NCBI GenBank assembly: GCA_002633005.1
Contig: NMRA01000213.1
Span: 174,580 to 238,579 of the forward strand
DNA length: 64,000 bases
Source: Phoronis australis
Lineage: Eukaryota > Phoronida > Phoronidae
Direction: 5' to 3'
The position numbers and the translations under genes were made by a program. The notes under the pieces are model-generated. The model worked only from the letters and a program-made list of their open reading frames with translations, had not been told where the DNA came from and did not search any database. Positions within the stretch are counted from its first letter, which is position 1, and the number at the start of each line of letters is the position of its first letter. Below, one piece after another: positions 36,367-49,085 of this stretch.

Positions 36367-36807
36367 CATGCGCGCACCCAGCCTAAAAAATCGGAGGGGG
36401 GGGTTCGAATTTTTGAGAATGTGGACCTTTTACCAAGATTTACGGAGTACGTTCAGAGCTATGAATTGTGCATTCGCCGAACTTTGGTAGTTCCTGCCTT
36501 TTTAGTGAACGTTTGTCTCGTTTTCTACATTTTTCGGAGCTTTTGTTTCTCTGAGGTGGATCTTTTTGCCCACTTCGCCAAANNNNNNNNNNNNNNNNNN
36601 NNNNNNNNNNNNNNNNNNNNNNNNNNNNNNNNNNNNNNNNNNNNNNNNNNNNNNNNNNNNNNNNNNNNNNNNNNNNNNNNNNNNNNNNNNNNNNNNNNNN
36701 NNNNNNNNNNNNNNNNNNNNNNNNNNNNNNNNNNNNNNNNNNNNNNNNNNNNNNNNNNNNNNGGGGGGGGGGGGGGGGGCGCTCATTCGAGTCTAGGCAT
36801 GCGCATG
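36367..36807. mobile_element. CATGCGCGCAC-ended MITE, copy 2 (gapped)
   Basis: The left half (CATGCGCGCACCCAGCC through CACTTCGCCAAA) matches copies 1 and 3. The right half is lost in an N-run and resumes with a poly-G tract and a CATGCGCATG end. The gap falls exactly where the other copies have a long C/G-rich run, which explains why the assembly broke here. Confidence 0.75.
36583..36762. other. Assembly gap (180 N)
   Basis: 180 unknown bases inside a MITE, followed by 17 consecutive G. Homology to the other copies predicts that the true missing sequence is short (a few tens of bases of G/C-rich repeat), so the length given is probably nominal. Any open frame crossing it is an artefact. Confidence 0.98.
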
Positions 36808-39286
36808 ATTTTCCCAAGTTTTATAACGTCAGATGGAAAAGGTATGGCAAAATATTTCTATGAGCAGATACTGACAATAGTTTAACAAGTTCTGGCAAGC
36901 GTAGGGGTTTGCGCGTACTCTGACTTGTCGAGACCTATCGTTTGCAGATCTACTTTGGCTTGTGTAAGGGTATGGTCGAGTTGTTTGCATTTTACTGTGT
37001 AGTTAGACTTTATTTTGGAAATATGCAGTTTGCTTTCGTGGTAAATAAGACTAAAAAAGAATAAGACGTCAGTACATAAGTTCCACAGTGAAGACCGGAT
37101 CGAAGCAATTATAATCTTCACATTACCAAATATGGCAGGTGTCGAACAAAATATTAAGGGCTGTCACAAGCGGGTACGGAGAACTCGGATTTCTACAGAT
37201 TTTTGACGTGGAGTACAAACTGGTCGATAAGTTAGTCGCCTCGCTATCTAAGATTTGTACAAACCTGATACAAACGTGTCACGAATCGGCTTATTAATAA
37301 TGAGGATAAGGCCCTGGCCACTCCCCGTAGAACATCTTCGCGATAATCTTTGTCTATTTGTCTCAAGGCCATATCTTTGCGCCATTCATCAAGCCCCCAC
37401 ACTGATATCAACAACGAGAACCGAAGGGGAGATCTTTGCTCACGTGCATCTCCAACGACATTTTCAAGGATCAATAACTCGAATACGAACGACTTCTTTC
37501 ACGATTTTTTTATTTGAGCACTGCAATTTCGTTCGGTTCCTCGAGCTAAAGATGTGGCGTCCTTGTAAATCGTTGCGATTGATGCTGTTTGAATCAAGAT
37601 TACGAAACGCAGCTACATGTTTAACTATAGTAGCACATTGTGTTTTTACTGGCGCGGAATTTGTCTTGAAGTACATAGACTTTTGGACGTGTGCTACTAT
37701 GCGATGCAGTTTGTTGTCAAGGATAACCCGGAGTACTAAAGAACAAAATTTTCCATATTTGATTAAACTAGTGATGGACGGTTTTCGCTAGTTAACTAAC
37801 GAGATCACCTCGGGCATTTTCGCACCCTCTAATCATTCGCAACACCTAGGGCATTTTCGTAGGCTCTACTTTCTCCACGAGGGGAACGTTACAAGGGCAT
37901 AAGCGAGCTCCAGTCATACGGCCAATTATTATCCATTTTGAAAGTCATGTGGCCCGCCGCATAACTGTCGTAGCACATGCGCAGATGACATTCACACGCA
38001 AGGAGAAAATTTGAGTTACAGATATACCCGAGGGGAGAGGTATTCTGAATGGCATCCGACCTGTGGCTACGAAAACACAGGAGGTGTTCCGGATAGCAAC
38101 AAGACATGGCGGAAATGCTTGGAATATTTCTTCTGAAACATACTGTAGTGGGAATAGAAATTCGCAAAACTGCTATAAGATAAATGTGCAGTCGTGTGAA
38201 AAAAGTTTTTTTAGTTATTGTTAAAATACTACGGTTTCAAAATTGTTAATCAGAAGACACCGAAAAGCAGAATGGAATGAGCGCGCTTTAAAATAGTGTT
38301 TAAAAAGCTTGTTAACTAGATGCATGTACCGCTAAGACATGTCGATTAGTTGTGTACGATGTTCATTCACCCCTTTCAGTGGGACATCAGAAGTAGCCAT
38401 TTCCTTTGTCGTCTATGATTTGCAAAATACCTTGACTAGGAAATGATAGGTCTCGACATGAGAGTACTCGAACATGTAAACCTTACAATATCCCGAATAA
38501 AAATACACTCGACTTCTTAAAATTCTTACTTTGAAGATCTGCGGTGGTCCCAGTAAGGCTTCACTTAGTCAAACAGCGTAATCCAGTGGCTATTCGGACT
38601 CCATCAATAGACTGGGCACCTTCGGCACGGATTAAGCTTACGCCTTTCACATTGACGAAAATAGACGCCAGACTGAATTGTGCGCATGACACAAAAGCGT
38701 AGTCTTTAAACGCAAATTCGTACCATCAGAAACTTGTTGCATCGAATAGCGAATACCCAGTGGCAAAGACAAGAAATGCGCATATGCCGCCAAGAACTTT
38801 CGCCCCGACAATTGTACAGTCTGTCTTCAGATGACGTTGGTATTGGTCGTTGTTTCATTAACATACACGTGAAAAATGAGAGTGATGCCTTTTGCGTGTT
38901 AAGTCAGCGAGGGCACGGATATGTTTAAAGCTCTTCCAAGTTTGGTACTGATGCGGTAGGCTACTGATCCGAAGCACACGCACACAAATTAATTTCAGTT
39001 GCTCAAATCAACAATGTGAAGTTTCAACTGTTTTGTGAAATGTGTAGCTGCCAGGGAGATGAATTTCCTTTGCCAAGTAAATGGAACAACGACAATCGAT
39101 CCTTGTTTCATAGATCAGAGTGTAGATTCGAAATCACAGTTTCAAAATATCCACCCGAAGTGCTGTCAAAGAACGGGGACGTGGTATCTCGCAAAGGCTT
39201 GAAACTACTAGCATCCTCATCGTCGTTCCGCATTTTTCTTCATGTTGACAATACGTGTGGTGTTTTGTCTAAAAACGTCCCCTGTG

Positions 39287-39430
39287 TCAACAACTACTGC
39301 TTGGGCTTGAAAAATACTCTATTTCTCCCGAATGTGGAGTGCCCGGATTGAGGTCGCTAGATGTCGCGCTCGGCGGTTGAGTATAGTCACAGTCGGGCCC
39401 GTATCCGTCTCCGCGGTCGAATCTGCTCAT
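39287..39430 (-). CDS. Isl: Islet, last coding exon (C-terminal tail)
   Basis: On the - strand an acceptor TTGTTTTCCAG precedes 47 codons and a TGA (39287-39289). The product begins MSRFDRGDGYGPDCDYTQPP, continues SATSSDLNPGTPHSGE and ends IEYFSSPSSSC. The phase is 0, as required by the donor of the upstream exon, giving the junction FQQL-MSRF. Vertebrate ISL1 has VNFSEGG at this place and then a Ser-rich tail with SSQLPDTPNS. The pattern SSDLNPGTPHS here looks like the same element, diverged. The tail is acidic and Ser/Pro-rich, typical of a transactivation or regulatory end. It is assigned from position, phase and this weak likeness. No other exon with a stop fits between 46312 and the intergenic region. 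Confidence 0.87.
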   Translation of the reverse strand: MSRFDRGDGYGPDCDYTQPPSATSSDLNPGTPHSGEIEYFSSPSSSC

Positions 39431-42400
39431 CTGGAAAACAAATTGAATAAAATGTAACTAACAGTATCAATTTGACCAAAAGTGAAACAAGTATAAATTA
39501 TTCTACTGATGTTAGATATAACAGTTCTTACGCATCTCTTGACTATCTGTGAAAAGATGGTTTCCATTGAGACATAAACTAGGTTTCACTATCGTGGCAC
39601 TTCGCACCAGAAGTACAGCCCATTCTGAAGTCCAGCATATTCCTAGTGAGTTAGACGTCAGGTGCAAAGTGTCCCGACTGTGAACTTGTGATTTACACGA
39701 GAAGTATATCCGAACCAGTTTAAATGAATAAACCACACAGACTAGGAGTATCAAAATTGCAATAAAATCGATACTGCACCATGTTTTAACCTATTAACAG
39801 GTATTAATTATTCGAATCTCTGTCAAAAACTAATGCTTTGTACTCCGCATCAACTCTCAAAAGTTTAGAATTCGTTCGCAAGCTCCTTGCAAAATCTCAT
39901 ACATCCGGGGACGCGTGACTATCGCTTCGAGTAAGTTAATCGACGGCTGAGAGGAAAGACCGCCCGCATGGAACCACGGACAGACAGTCATGATTTTGTA
40001 CATGAACCCCCGGTGTTACTAAATACAACTAAGCTATGTGATTTTCTAAGACCAGGTGCGTGTGTTGAGATACCGCAAACAATTCAGGAAACTAGACTAC
40101 AAACGCACCTGACTTGCAGCATATCATCTGTCGATTGATCAAACTACAGTAAAAAATCTAATTAGTCAACCGAGCTCTACGGTTTCATGCATGACCACAG
40201 AAAAAAAAATAATAGACCTGTCATTGCCGAGACAATGTTTCTGTATTTTTCTCGTATGAAAAGTTACGTGGAGTCAGCGAGAGTTTATGAAAGCCAAGTC
40301 CAGGTAGTAGTGAGCCGTGACAACGTTCTGGCAGATGAAGTCGGTAAATTTTAACCCTTTCGTAGAAGACCGAGTTTATTTAAGAACAGACGAGCTGTCG
40401 TTTCAAGTAACTTCTGATCAGGAAATAATTCTCAGACCTTTCACGCCTGAACTGCGATGTTGTGTTCACGGGCCTCGGAAGGTGCCCCCTATCCGTTTCA
40501 CCAACAAATTCTGCACTTGAAAAAAGCTTTCGAAAGTCTCAGTGGGCTTGGCCGCAATCTGATCGATGACAGTGTTTTACTTTGGTTCGCCGATTTCAGA
40601 ATAAATAATTAATCAGACATCGACTTTATAATAATCCACTGCCATCAACATCCTGCTGTGACGTTGCTGTCAGCGACTGTGTTCGCAGCGGGGTGCAACA
40701 GCTAATATTTCACTGTTTGTATGCTTTTGTTGATATACAGTTTAGAGTTGGATGAATCAGTCAAGATTATGTTTATTTTCAAAGTTCCACTGACAAGTGA
40801 ACTCCTCCTCCTGATACATGTACATACCAACAACCGCGAATAATGTGTTGACAATAGATAGACATTTCATTGTTGCAATGATATTACAAGGGGGACGAAC
40901 TTGTATGTAAAATGAACCGTACACTGCCTATTGTCACACAATTCTTGTGATTAGGTCTATTCGCATCAACATCGTAAGCCGCGACAGATAAACATTATCA
41001 TGCCTATTTAGTCTGTTTCGAACACAACACCCGGTGCAAAGTTAGTAAGGGGTAATGGGGGCGACATGGTACTTATTTAGTCCGTGCCTAAGCGTCAACG
41101 TACATCTCATAGAACTGAAATACGCATTATGGGCCTACGTGTACCTACTTTAAACATATAGGCCAATTTTATATCCGCCTGAAAACAAGGAATGGTCCAA
41201 ACCTAACCTCCCGAGCACACACAACTGAACACCATGTCTTTGAAAAGTCTGAATAAAAAAGGACCGAATTTTCAGTTTTAATGACAAGAACACGTGGACA
41301 TGTAAGTTTGTCGAGAACGGTGTGTTGAAAGGATACTAACCCGTTTTGATGATTTCAGCCAATGCTCGTTCTGTTCGTTACTAATGCACCATTGGCGTTT
41401 CACTTGACTGACAAAAGCTGATTCAACTAAAATCCTAACTAAAATCCTACTCACTGTGTCACTGGATGGAAATTATGGTTTATGGTTGGTGTTCTTACCC
41501 AGCACTTGTCGTGTAACTCGTCTAAAGCAGATGTCACGCTTGCCCGTCTACCAGACTTAGCAAAACTTTTGAGGGTTACATCAGCATTATTTTGTATTAG
41601 AAAGCTGGCTGTTAAAGTCGTTCTAGTGGTAATATCTGTTAATAGATCAAAACTGGGCTGAGGATTCTTTAAATATTGGAAGTCCATCATGTGTATTTAC
41701 GGTGTATGCTCTTCTTACAGTGTATGCTCCTCGGACGAAAATACACGACCGACCGACATTCCAGTGTTATGAAAAATGCAAGCGTAGTTCGTCCCCAGAT
41801 CTCACTTAGCATTAAGAGTGCCACGGATGAACGCCGCATTGCTTTGTACTTGCGTATTACCGCACTCACCAGTAACATTTTTGGAAACAGTTTTATCATT
41901 TTTACCAAAAGCTCAGAACATTATCTAATTCGAATCAAAATGAGCAGACGACATTTCCCGCCTGTTGAGAAAAGGTCGTCTGCTCCGTGAACTCGAGCTC
42001 GCTAAACCGCAAGCTCAGCGGCGGATTATGTTCTCGCAGCGGGTTTCTGGTCTATTAACTAATTGACAAGGGGTATTTAGACACGGGCATAGTTATCATG
42101 TACCAACTATGTAAACTTCAGATCCAACCTTGTCTGATAAAAATTGACTGACAAGTATTTAAAGTTGTCTTGCACTTGGGAACAAGGTCTCGCAAATAAA
42201 AATAGTTGTCGAATCCAAGCAGAGTCGGACCGATAGGGTGTTTAGACAAGGGCGTTTTCTTCACACAATTGTGAAATTTTTCAGATTTCAATGCGCTACA
42301 CCCTTTCAAGCGAACTCAGTACAGCCGGAATGAATTCTTAAGCACAAAAAAACGAATTTGCAGTTCTTGTCATAACCTGTTGATACGGCAGTTCATCCCT

Positions 42401-45400
42401 AATTCAGCACAAAGTATGTCTGACACATAACAACACTCAACAAAAATGAACACTAAAAAACTATAAAGCAACACAAGATAAAATTTTCGTTTTGTAACAT
42501 TGCAGGATTTCAATCTTTGAAAATTTGAAAAATGGCCTCTTTTGGTAATTACCTTCGTACTAAATAACTGATGAATTGTCGAAACAGTCTCCCATCTTAA
42601 ACAATCGTTATTTAGAGTTCATGATTGGCTCAACACAGCATATGTACAATGTGTTGACTCATAGACCGAAACAGCTTGCATATCAGGACGACCAATAAGA
42701 TCAAAATGGATAGATATTAGCTGATACGCAGCAAACAAAAATCTTCAACAAGTTACGATTCAAACCATAATCGTCACATGTCCCAGGACCGCATGCAAAA
42801 AGGAGCCGCGTTCAGTTTGAAATTTCTGAAAATTGTTTTTTCACTTGCACCGAGACGTCAAGGATTAGCTGTTCAGTCAGACGCGCTAAGTATCCTGTCT
42901 GTCTTCCACTCGAAGTGCTGTGTTCAGGATTTCATCATAAATCTGTCGAAAATGACAACTGGTGGAGAGCTTCTCATTCACTAGTTCTTGAGCAGCGTAA
43001 ACACAGACAAATCGAACAACCCTGTCACGGCCGACAGATTGTTACAAAAATCCGAGAACTTGAGTATTTGTTCAGCTGTACGGTTGGAGCAGAATCGCGA
43101 ACTTGTTCATAAATATCCCGCCAATGTATTTATACATAAAGGAAACTAAGTTCACCTTACTGTTATTATCTGTTTCCTAATGCAATATATATAGATGTAT
43201 GTTTACACGACGATCTGACAGCGTCGCTCACCGAGGGTATACATTCGAGCGTGTATATTTTTGTAGGAAATTAATCGAATGACAGTTTTCACAGGTGACG
43301 AAAAGCCTTATCAATTCAGAATGAAATATGGCTGTGAACTTAAAACAACTGCACGAATCCTCATCATCACAGCAAGCGCTACGAAAAACGCGTGTATACA
43401 AACAAGATATTGAGAAGATTAGAATGCGTTTTAAAAGCACCTTGAAGATGTGGAATTCAGTGCCCTCAAACCAGAACAGTACGGTTCGGAATGTCCTTTC
43501 TTCAAACTTGGAGAGAGCTCAGTGGCGGATTTAAGGGGGACCAGAGGGGGGCATGCCACCCTAAAATTTCCCCATATTCCATTTGGCAGTTCGGGGGTGC
43601 GAATGTCTGACGAGCAAAGTCCTGGCTAATACTCTGCCCTGGACCCCCCACTCAAAATCCTGGATCCACCCCAGGAAAATATCTTAATAAAATCGGGTGC
43701 AGAAACGTTAATCACTGGCCAATTACACCTGTTGTAGCCAATACTGTACACAGCACGCAGTTCTCAGATTTTAACAGCTTTGAAAGTATTTTAATAAAAA
43801 ATCTCTGCAATAATGTCATACTTTTAGACACGAATTTGCTAACCGACACCTTTCTTTTTTTCTTTGACCATGAATTCCCACGAATAGAGCGGCCAACCTA
43901 TGCAACGTGTTTAGATTCCTCCGCTTGTCGAGAAGCCAGAGACGAGAGTCAGGACAGCGGACCTACCGGACGCAATGTTTGTGCGATTGGATTTCTGATC
44001 CGTCAGAATTTAGAATAACACGGTCCATGATAATTAATCGCAAAAAATCCCAGAAAGGTCGAGCCAATTAAAGGTCGTCGATTTGACGGGAACGTAAACT
44101 GGATTCATGTTGGTGGGTTTTGTATTTACATACTGGCGGCGGTTTAACAGGATTAGGGATTTTCTGTCATGTCCAGTCAATGTGTGTTCGAGTATTTGAG
44201 ACGTATTCTCGTGACGGAGCCCTCTCAGCCCGACACGCTTACGAATGTCAAGATTCGAAATACAGAAAATACTGTGTAGAGAGAAAAATCCGTTTTAGAT
44301 ATCGGAACAACAATGAGTCGGGAGTGAAAGTAATAAAAATAAAACAGTCAGTTTTTTATAAAACTTTAAGATACTATTTGTCACATTTCTCTTTTGATGA
44401 CACAAATATTTGTTTGTAAACTGCGACGAATTGGCCACAAAATCGAAGTGGTGTACCACTCAGCAGTTAGTGTATCTTGTTTATGGATATAATTGGCCAG
44501 TTTACTAACATTAGCTCATGAAGTTGTTCACTTAAAACTGCTGAGATTAATATCACGAGCGACTGAGAGTGTATCCAGGTTGTCAAGGTTTCACACACAA
44601 GAAGTTTTGGATATTTTGAATTGCTGAACTTTTTATACGTTTTTGAACAACGTATCCACAACAAGGGGAGAAGAAATAAAAATGCACCTACTATAAAATA
44701 TCATCCACTACATAAGGCCTTTGTAATCCAAGATTACAACACATATTAGATTTGACTGCTGGAAACAAATAACGATTAATAATCATATCGACCTTTTATG
44801 CGTGACGCGCTACCCATTTTGCAAGAACGTGCTTACAAACCCTCGTGCTGAGAGATTTATCCGTGTCTGATAACCCGATCTTCTTCACCATATGGTGATG
44901 TTTTACCAGACCGTGTCGGATTACACGGTGCGCAGAGTGGTTATTTTCATTGTCGTATCGCAAAAACTGGCCTTGTCTCATCGCGAGATGACACGCTGTC
45001 CATTTTGTGCAGACACGATGGATTTCGAAGATCGCACGTGCATTTGTCATGTTGGCACTGTAATTGGCATATTTGAGCTGCTAAGACTCAGGATTCGAAA
45101 AGGAAACTATGACCTCAACCAATTTCCATGAATATCAGTTAGGTTGTATACTGTAGTTTGAAAAATAGTGAATGACTTTCTTTCGAAAAAAATCGTGCCC
45201 TACAAATTCAGCTTCCAAAAATTAGAAAGTCAGACGAAGACATACATGAACGCTTGTTCGTTTATGACATCCTCCAATTAAAGACCAAAGTCGCAAGACC
45301 CATTTGTTTCTCAGTTGTCGTCTAAATTATTAACAAACAGTTATAAATTATGAGCACCGTGCTCATCCTCGCATTGTGTATGTTGTTCAGCACGCAGCAG

Positions 45401-46312
45401 GCTCCCAGTGTAGACTGGTGCCGATGACGTAATCGTTTGCTACACGGGCGACACGTGCTGAGCTACTGAGCACGTGCATTTGTATCTGTGTCTATGCATA
45501 AATATTTGAAGTGTCAATCAATTGCATTTTATTTGAATTGTCAATACAAAGGCCAATGATTATAAGCGCCCATCGTTTACGAGAGCGGTACGATCGGAGA
45601 CAATGAAGTTTGAATAAAGTACGCAAAGTTGGAAAAACTGCACAAATTTCATGACAGACAACACTCAACAGCAGCTCGGAAGTTTATCGTCAATGGTATC
45701 TTCTTCTATTTTCTTGCGTGATTGAGTTTTCTTTTGTTTTTATTTTCGCAAAAATCTGCGAGGCCAATGACTCTCGAATATTTCTTGTTGGACTACGTGA
45801 TCTTCAGCCGGCAACATTACTCGCGAGCTCACATTGCCCAGCAAAAATTACGTACATCAAGTGCAGCTATGATGTCCAGAAGCACTGACTGGCAATAGTT
45901 AACCCTCCCCCCAGAAAACTGCATAAGTTACGAGGTTTACGTTCATAATTACTAAGTTATCGTTTTTTTTTCAAAACGGACATGACCATTTAGGAAAACG
46001 AGATTTGTACACTTAGGCCGAGATCATGCGAAAAAAATTAAGATTCAGCAAGGATTTCAATCGGTTAATTATAATTAGACAAACATTGAAAACATGATTA
46101 GCTTAAAAATAAGTTTATGTTTGAAAGAAAACTAAGCGGGAATACCAAGCTACTTCAGTAAAACGAAAGTTATCATAAACATCAGAATTTTCTCATTGTT
46201 TGAAGAGAACGTCTGCGCGGTTCACGAAGGATCAATACTGGCGAACGTGTTGTGTTCTCAGTACCAGGAACCTTACCGCATCATCGAAAAACGTTATGTT
46301 AAAAAGGCTTAC
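39431..46312 (-). other. Isl intron between LIM-binding and tail exons
   Basis: A 6.9-kb phase-0 intron with donor GTAAGC (complement of 46307-46312) and acceptor TTTTCCAG. It contains a probable MITE (43520-43674) and otherwise only short open frames with no recognisable product. CACGTG-type E-boxes near 45449 and 45470 may be regulatory, but that cannot be judged here. Confidence 0.8.
43520..43674. mobile_element. Candidate short MITE
   Basis: The ends are imperfect inverted repeats (CAGTGGCGGATTTAAG on the left, CTGGGGTGGATCCAGGATTT on the opposite strand at the right). The body has G-runs on the left and C-runs on the right that can pair. Elements with a GGCGGATCCAGGATTT end are common in animal genomes. 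No clear target duplication is visible. Confidence 0.5.
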
Positions 46313-46495
46313 CAGTTGCTGAAAAGGCGCTTGGTCGTGATCGTTTTGCAAAGCGAAGTCGCTGAGAGCCTTCCAGGGTGGCTGGTAGCTTTGGACCTCG
46401 ACCATACTTCCCTGCATGGGACTCTCGTGGCGGACAGGCTCCGTGGCTACCATCGGCACGCCTTGAGGTAAAGGCCCGGATAGTCTGTTGCCATT
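46313..46495 (-). CDS. Isl: Islet, LIM-binding-domain exon
   Basis: A 183-base, 61-codon, phase 0-0 exon with acceptor TTTTTCGCTTTAG and donor CTG|GTAAGC. The product runs [20 protein letters not shown], then [11 protein letters not shown], then [19 protein letters not shown] and ends [11 protein letters not shown]. The PMVA...[11 protein letters not shown] segment is the Isl-specific region that binds the LIM domains of LHX3/4 in vertebrates and so builds the motor-neuron complex. It is nearly unchanged here, which implies that partner binding is kept. The next block, LSDFALQxDxDQxxFQQL, is also diagnostic of ISL1/2. Open reading continues past the donor only into intron sequence that loses all similarity. 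Confidence 0.96.
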
Positions 46496-48102
46496 CTAAA
46501 GCGAAAAATATTCACTGACTAACATTTTTTCAGTCGAACATGTTTCATATCCCGAAAATATTACAAGCAGCAAATCAGAAAATCTTTAAAAAAGCGAGTG
46601 AACATCAGGCCAGACAACAGAGAGTTTGGTCACGAGGTCCACAAATCTATTAAGTTTAGTTTTTATTTACAAGAAAGGCTGCAGCGTAAATACTCTGGTA
46701 AACATTTCAAGACATTTTGAAGTTAATTTGTTTTCAGCTGTGCAATTTGACTCCAATAACAAATGCGTCTAGGGCCCTTTCCTTTAAGTGCAACAATGGA
46801 CGAAAAATGATTCTGATATCAGTTTCGAGACGAAGTCACGACCACAAAGGTCGCATTGCGAAAAGTGTTGCAGCGTTTTTGAGGTTTCATTGATATCCAG
46901 CGAGATTTGGCCATGTTACAGATACCGTTTTTTTATCACGAATGTACCTCTGTTTTCGGTAAATTTTCTAAAAGACGGGGTCACACGAGAGCCAATTAAT
47001 GACAGGTTGGTAACAAGTCAAAATCACTTCTACAGGCTTTCTACTTTCATAAAAAATAAACCTTTACAGAATAAGCTACATTGTTAACGGCAAGATCTTA
47101 CACAACCGTAAGTGTGGTGAAATCACCAACACCAATTTCAATGACTTGCAGCCAGTAGCGAGAATTTGCGATCTGCAATAAAATCGCAGAAACACCGCTG
47201 ATTTTGATGTTTTATAAATCTGGAAAAATCTTTTAATTTCAAGAAGTCTATGACATCCGACAATAACCCCAGGCTCAGATAGACTAAAATCTGAGCCCCA
47301 GGCGTGCATTTTCGGCCCTAAAACTGAGTGCCTCTTAATCTACCTGAAGCAAAATGAAAACGTGGTATGAGACGAAACCTTGTTTCGATTAATTTATAAA
47401 ATCGACCGTGAATATGCAGTAAAGCAGATGAGAAGCAAAGTGTAGTCATCTAAAATCTTACATTCACTTTGCTTAAATCAAAATTAAGAGGAGTCTATAT
47501 CATTGATGATGAGTATTCATAATAAGTGATGTGACAGTGCTTAACACAGACATACATGCACGCGCTGAAGTTTATTCGGATTTAGGAACTACTTCGTCTT
47601 GCTCAAGAACCACCTCTTTTCTAGCAAGCCAAAATACTCGATCGATTCTCAACTCTCTCTCTGTCTCTTTCTCTCTCTCTCTCCAACACATGTTTATTTC
47701 AAATTCGTCTGGCTTCACAGAAATAGAAACCTGTTCAAGAACACACACGTTCTATATCCAAGTGTGAGGATTTTGACTTTGACGTCGTGATTTTGCCAAT
47801 TTCTATGTCGTCAGTGAATTATTTAGGGACTAAAAGGTGTCTTAAATATTTATAAAAATGTCAACATGACACGAATTCTTGCTAAATCATTTATATAGAT
47901 AAATTTTTACACTGATTTAGAGTGACAGATAAAAAGTAGAAAAGTGATTAAACTTTAACACGCGCATTAGTACCCAGTATCTCGCTGCCTAACCTCACTC
48001 AAATGTCAAAACTGATAAATAATGAAGTCGCTATTGCTGTTACCGTGAAACATTTAGTCGCTAGATACTTCAACAGTCATTAGCATCGTTGATGTATTTT
48101 AT

Positions 48103-49084
48103 CACGTTGTATTTTCCTTTGCATTTCGCAAATGCAAAACGCCAAGTATTTCATTCCTTCACACGCAGTTCGACATTTTTGCGGGTGAAACGGAAGGTTC
48201 ACAAATCATCACACAAGCTATCAAAATGCACCTGCCTAAAGTTTTGTATAGATTCACTCTCACCTAAAACGCCAGCCAGTAGGCAATAGGAATGAAGCGA
48301 TAGGCTAAGTTCGTGAGCGGGAGACAAGGTAGGCAGTTTTATTTACGTAGTTCTCTCCCCTGCCAATAAACATCCTGGAGATATGTTTGAGAATTCCTGT
48401 GCCTCCTACGAGGCTATCAAACTAAAGCCTAAAACAAGACTTCCATGATTAACATTGTTCATAGTCTGCACATCAAGGACACAGTTGGGGGTCAGAAACA
48501 CGCTAGCCTTGACGTTTTTTGTGGCAAATTTTTTCAATATCGGACCAGCCTATGTTGTCGAAGGTAAGTTTTGCTCGAAGTCCTGGAAACGGAGATTAGA
48601 GAGACCAGTTGTTCAAAATAAACATTTCATAAGTTATGATATCTCTATGAGCATATTCATGTAGCAAGAAATAGTGCGGCTGTGTCACACGATAGCACAA
48701 CTAAGTGCACACCTGAAAGAAGTGCGAAGACTTCAACTCCAATGACGTCACTAGCTAAGCTTATCGATAAACATTTTGTCTGTTTTTTGTGAAAGCCAAT
48801 ACACTGAGTGCTACAAATACATTGCAGAACGTATGCGCCAGTGTATTGTGCTAGACATGGGATATTTTTACCAAAATGTGAAACAGTGTGACGCGTACTT
48901 TTTACCATTATCACTTTCGATACTTTGTTTATAGGGCACCTGGAAGGTCGCGTATAAACATAGTACGAGTAGTTTAACCGAGACCAAACGAATACACACT
49001 GCTTATTAGCTTACGTAATAGACTAATTGGTCTTATTGTCATTTCTAATCATGTGTTATTAGAGAGGATAAATAGCACATATTA
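48103..49084. repeat. 982-bp duplicate, copy 1 (probable haplotype artefact)
   Basis: From CACGTTGTATTTTCC to GCACATATTA the text is repeated at 49086-50067 with the same length, no indels and 11 single-base differences by my count (about 1.1%). A single N (49085) separates the copies. Confidence 0.93.
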
Positions 49085-49085
49085 N

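Larger units (their letters stand above)
29450..39286. other. Isl-side intergenic / 3' UTR region
   Basis: About 10 kb between the tRNA-Trp gene and the Isl stop codon with no supportable protein exon. It holds a SINE-like copy (30391-30494), a 22-bp tandem repeat (34872-34959), a perfect 10-bp hairpin (35670-35698) and a gapped MITE (36367-36807). The right part must contain the Isl 3' UTR. AATAAA on the - strand occurs near 37007 and 37509 without a clear downstream element. The 178-codon frame at 37255-37791 is the longest open frame in the window but resembles nothing I know. Confidence 0.5.

Noticed and set aside
36421-36885. 154-codon frame
   Set aside because: It crosses 180 unknown bases and a poly-G run, so it is an artefact.
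39016-39351. 111-codon + strand open frame
   Set aside because: It lies antisense over the Isl tail exon and has no family likeness. Read as a shadow.
47648-47682. CT-rich tract as a functional element
   Set aside because: Simple microsatellite, nothing further to support.
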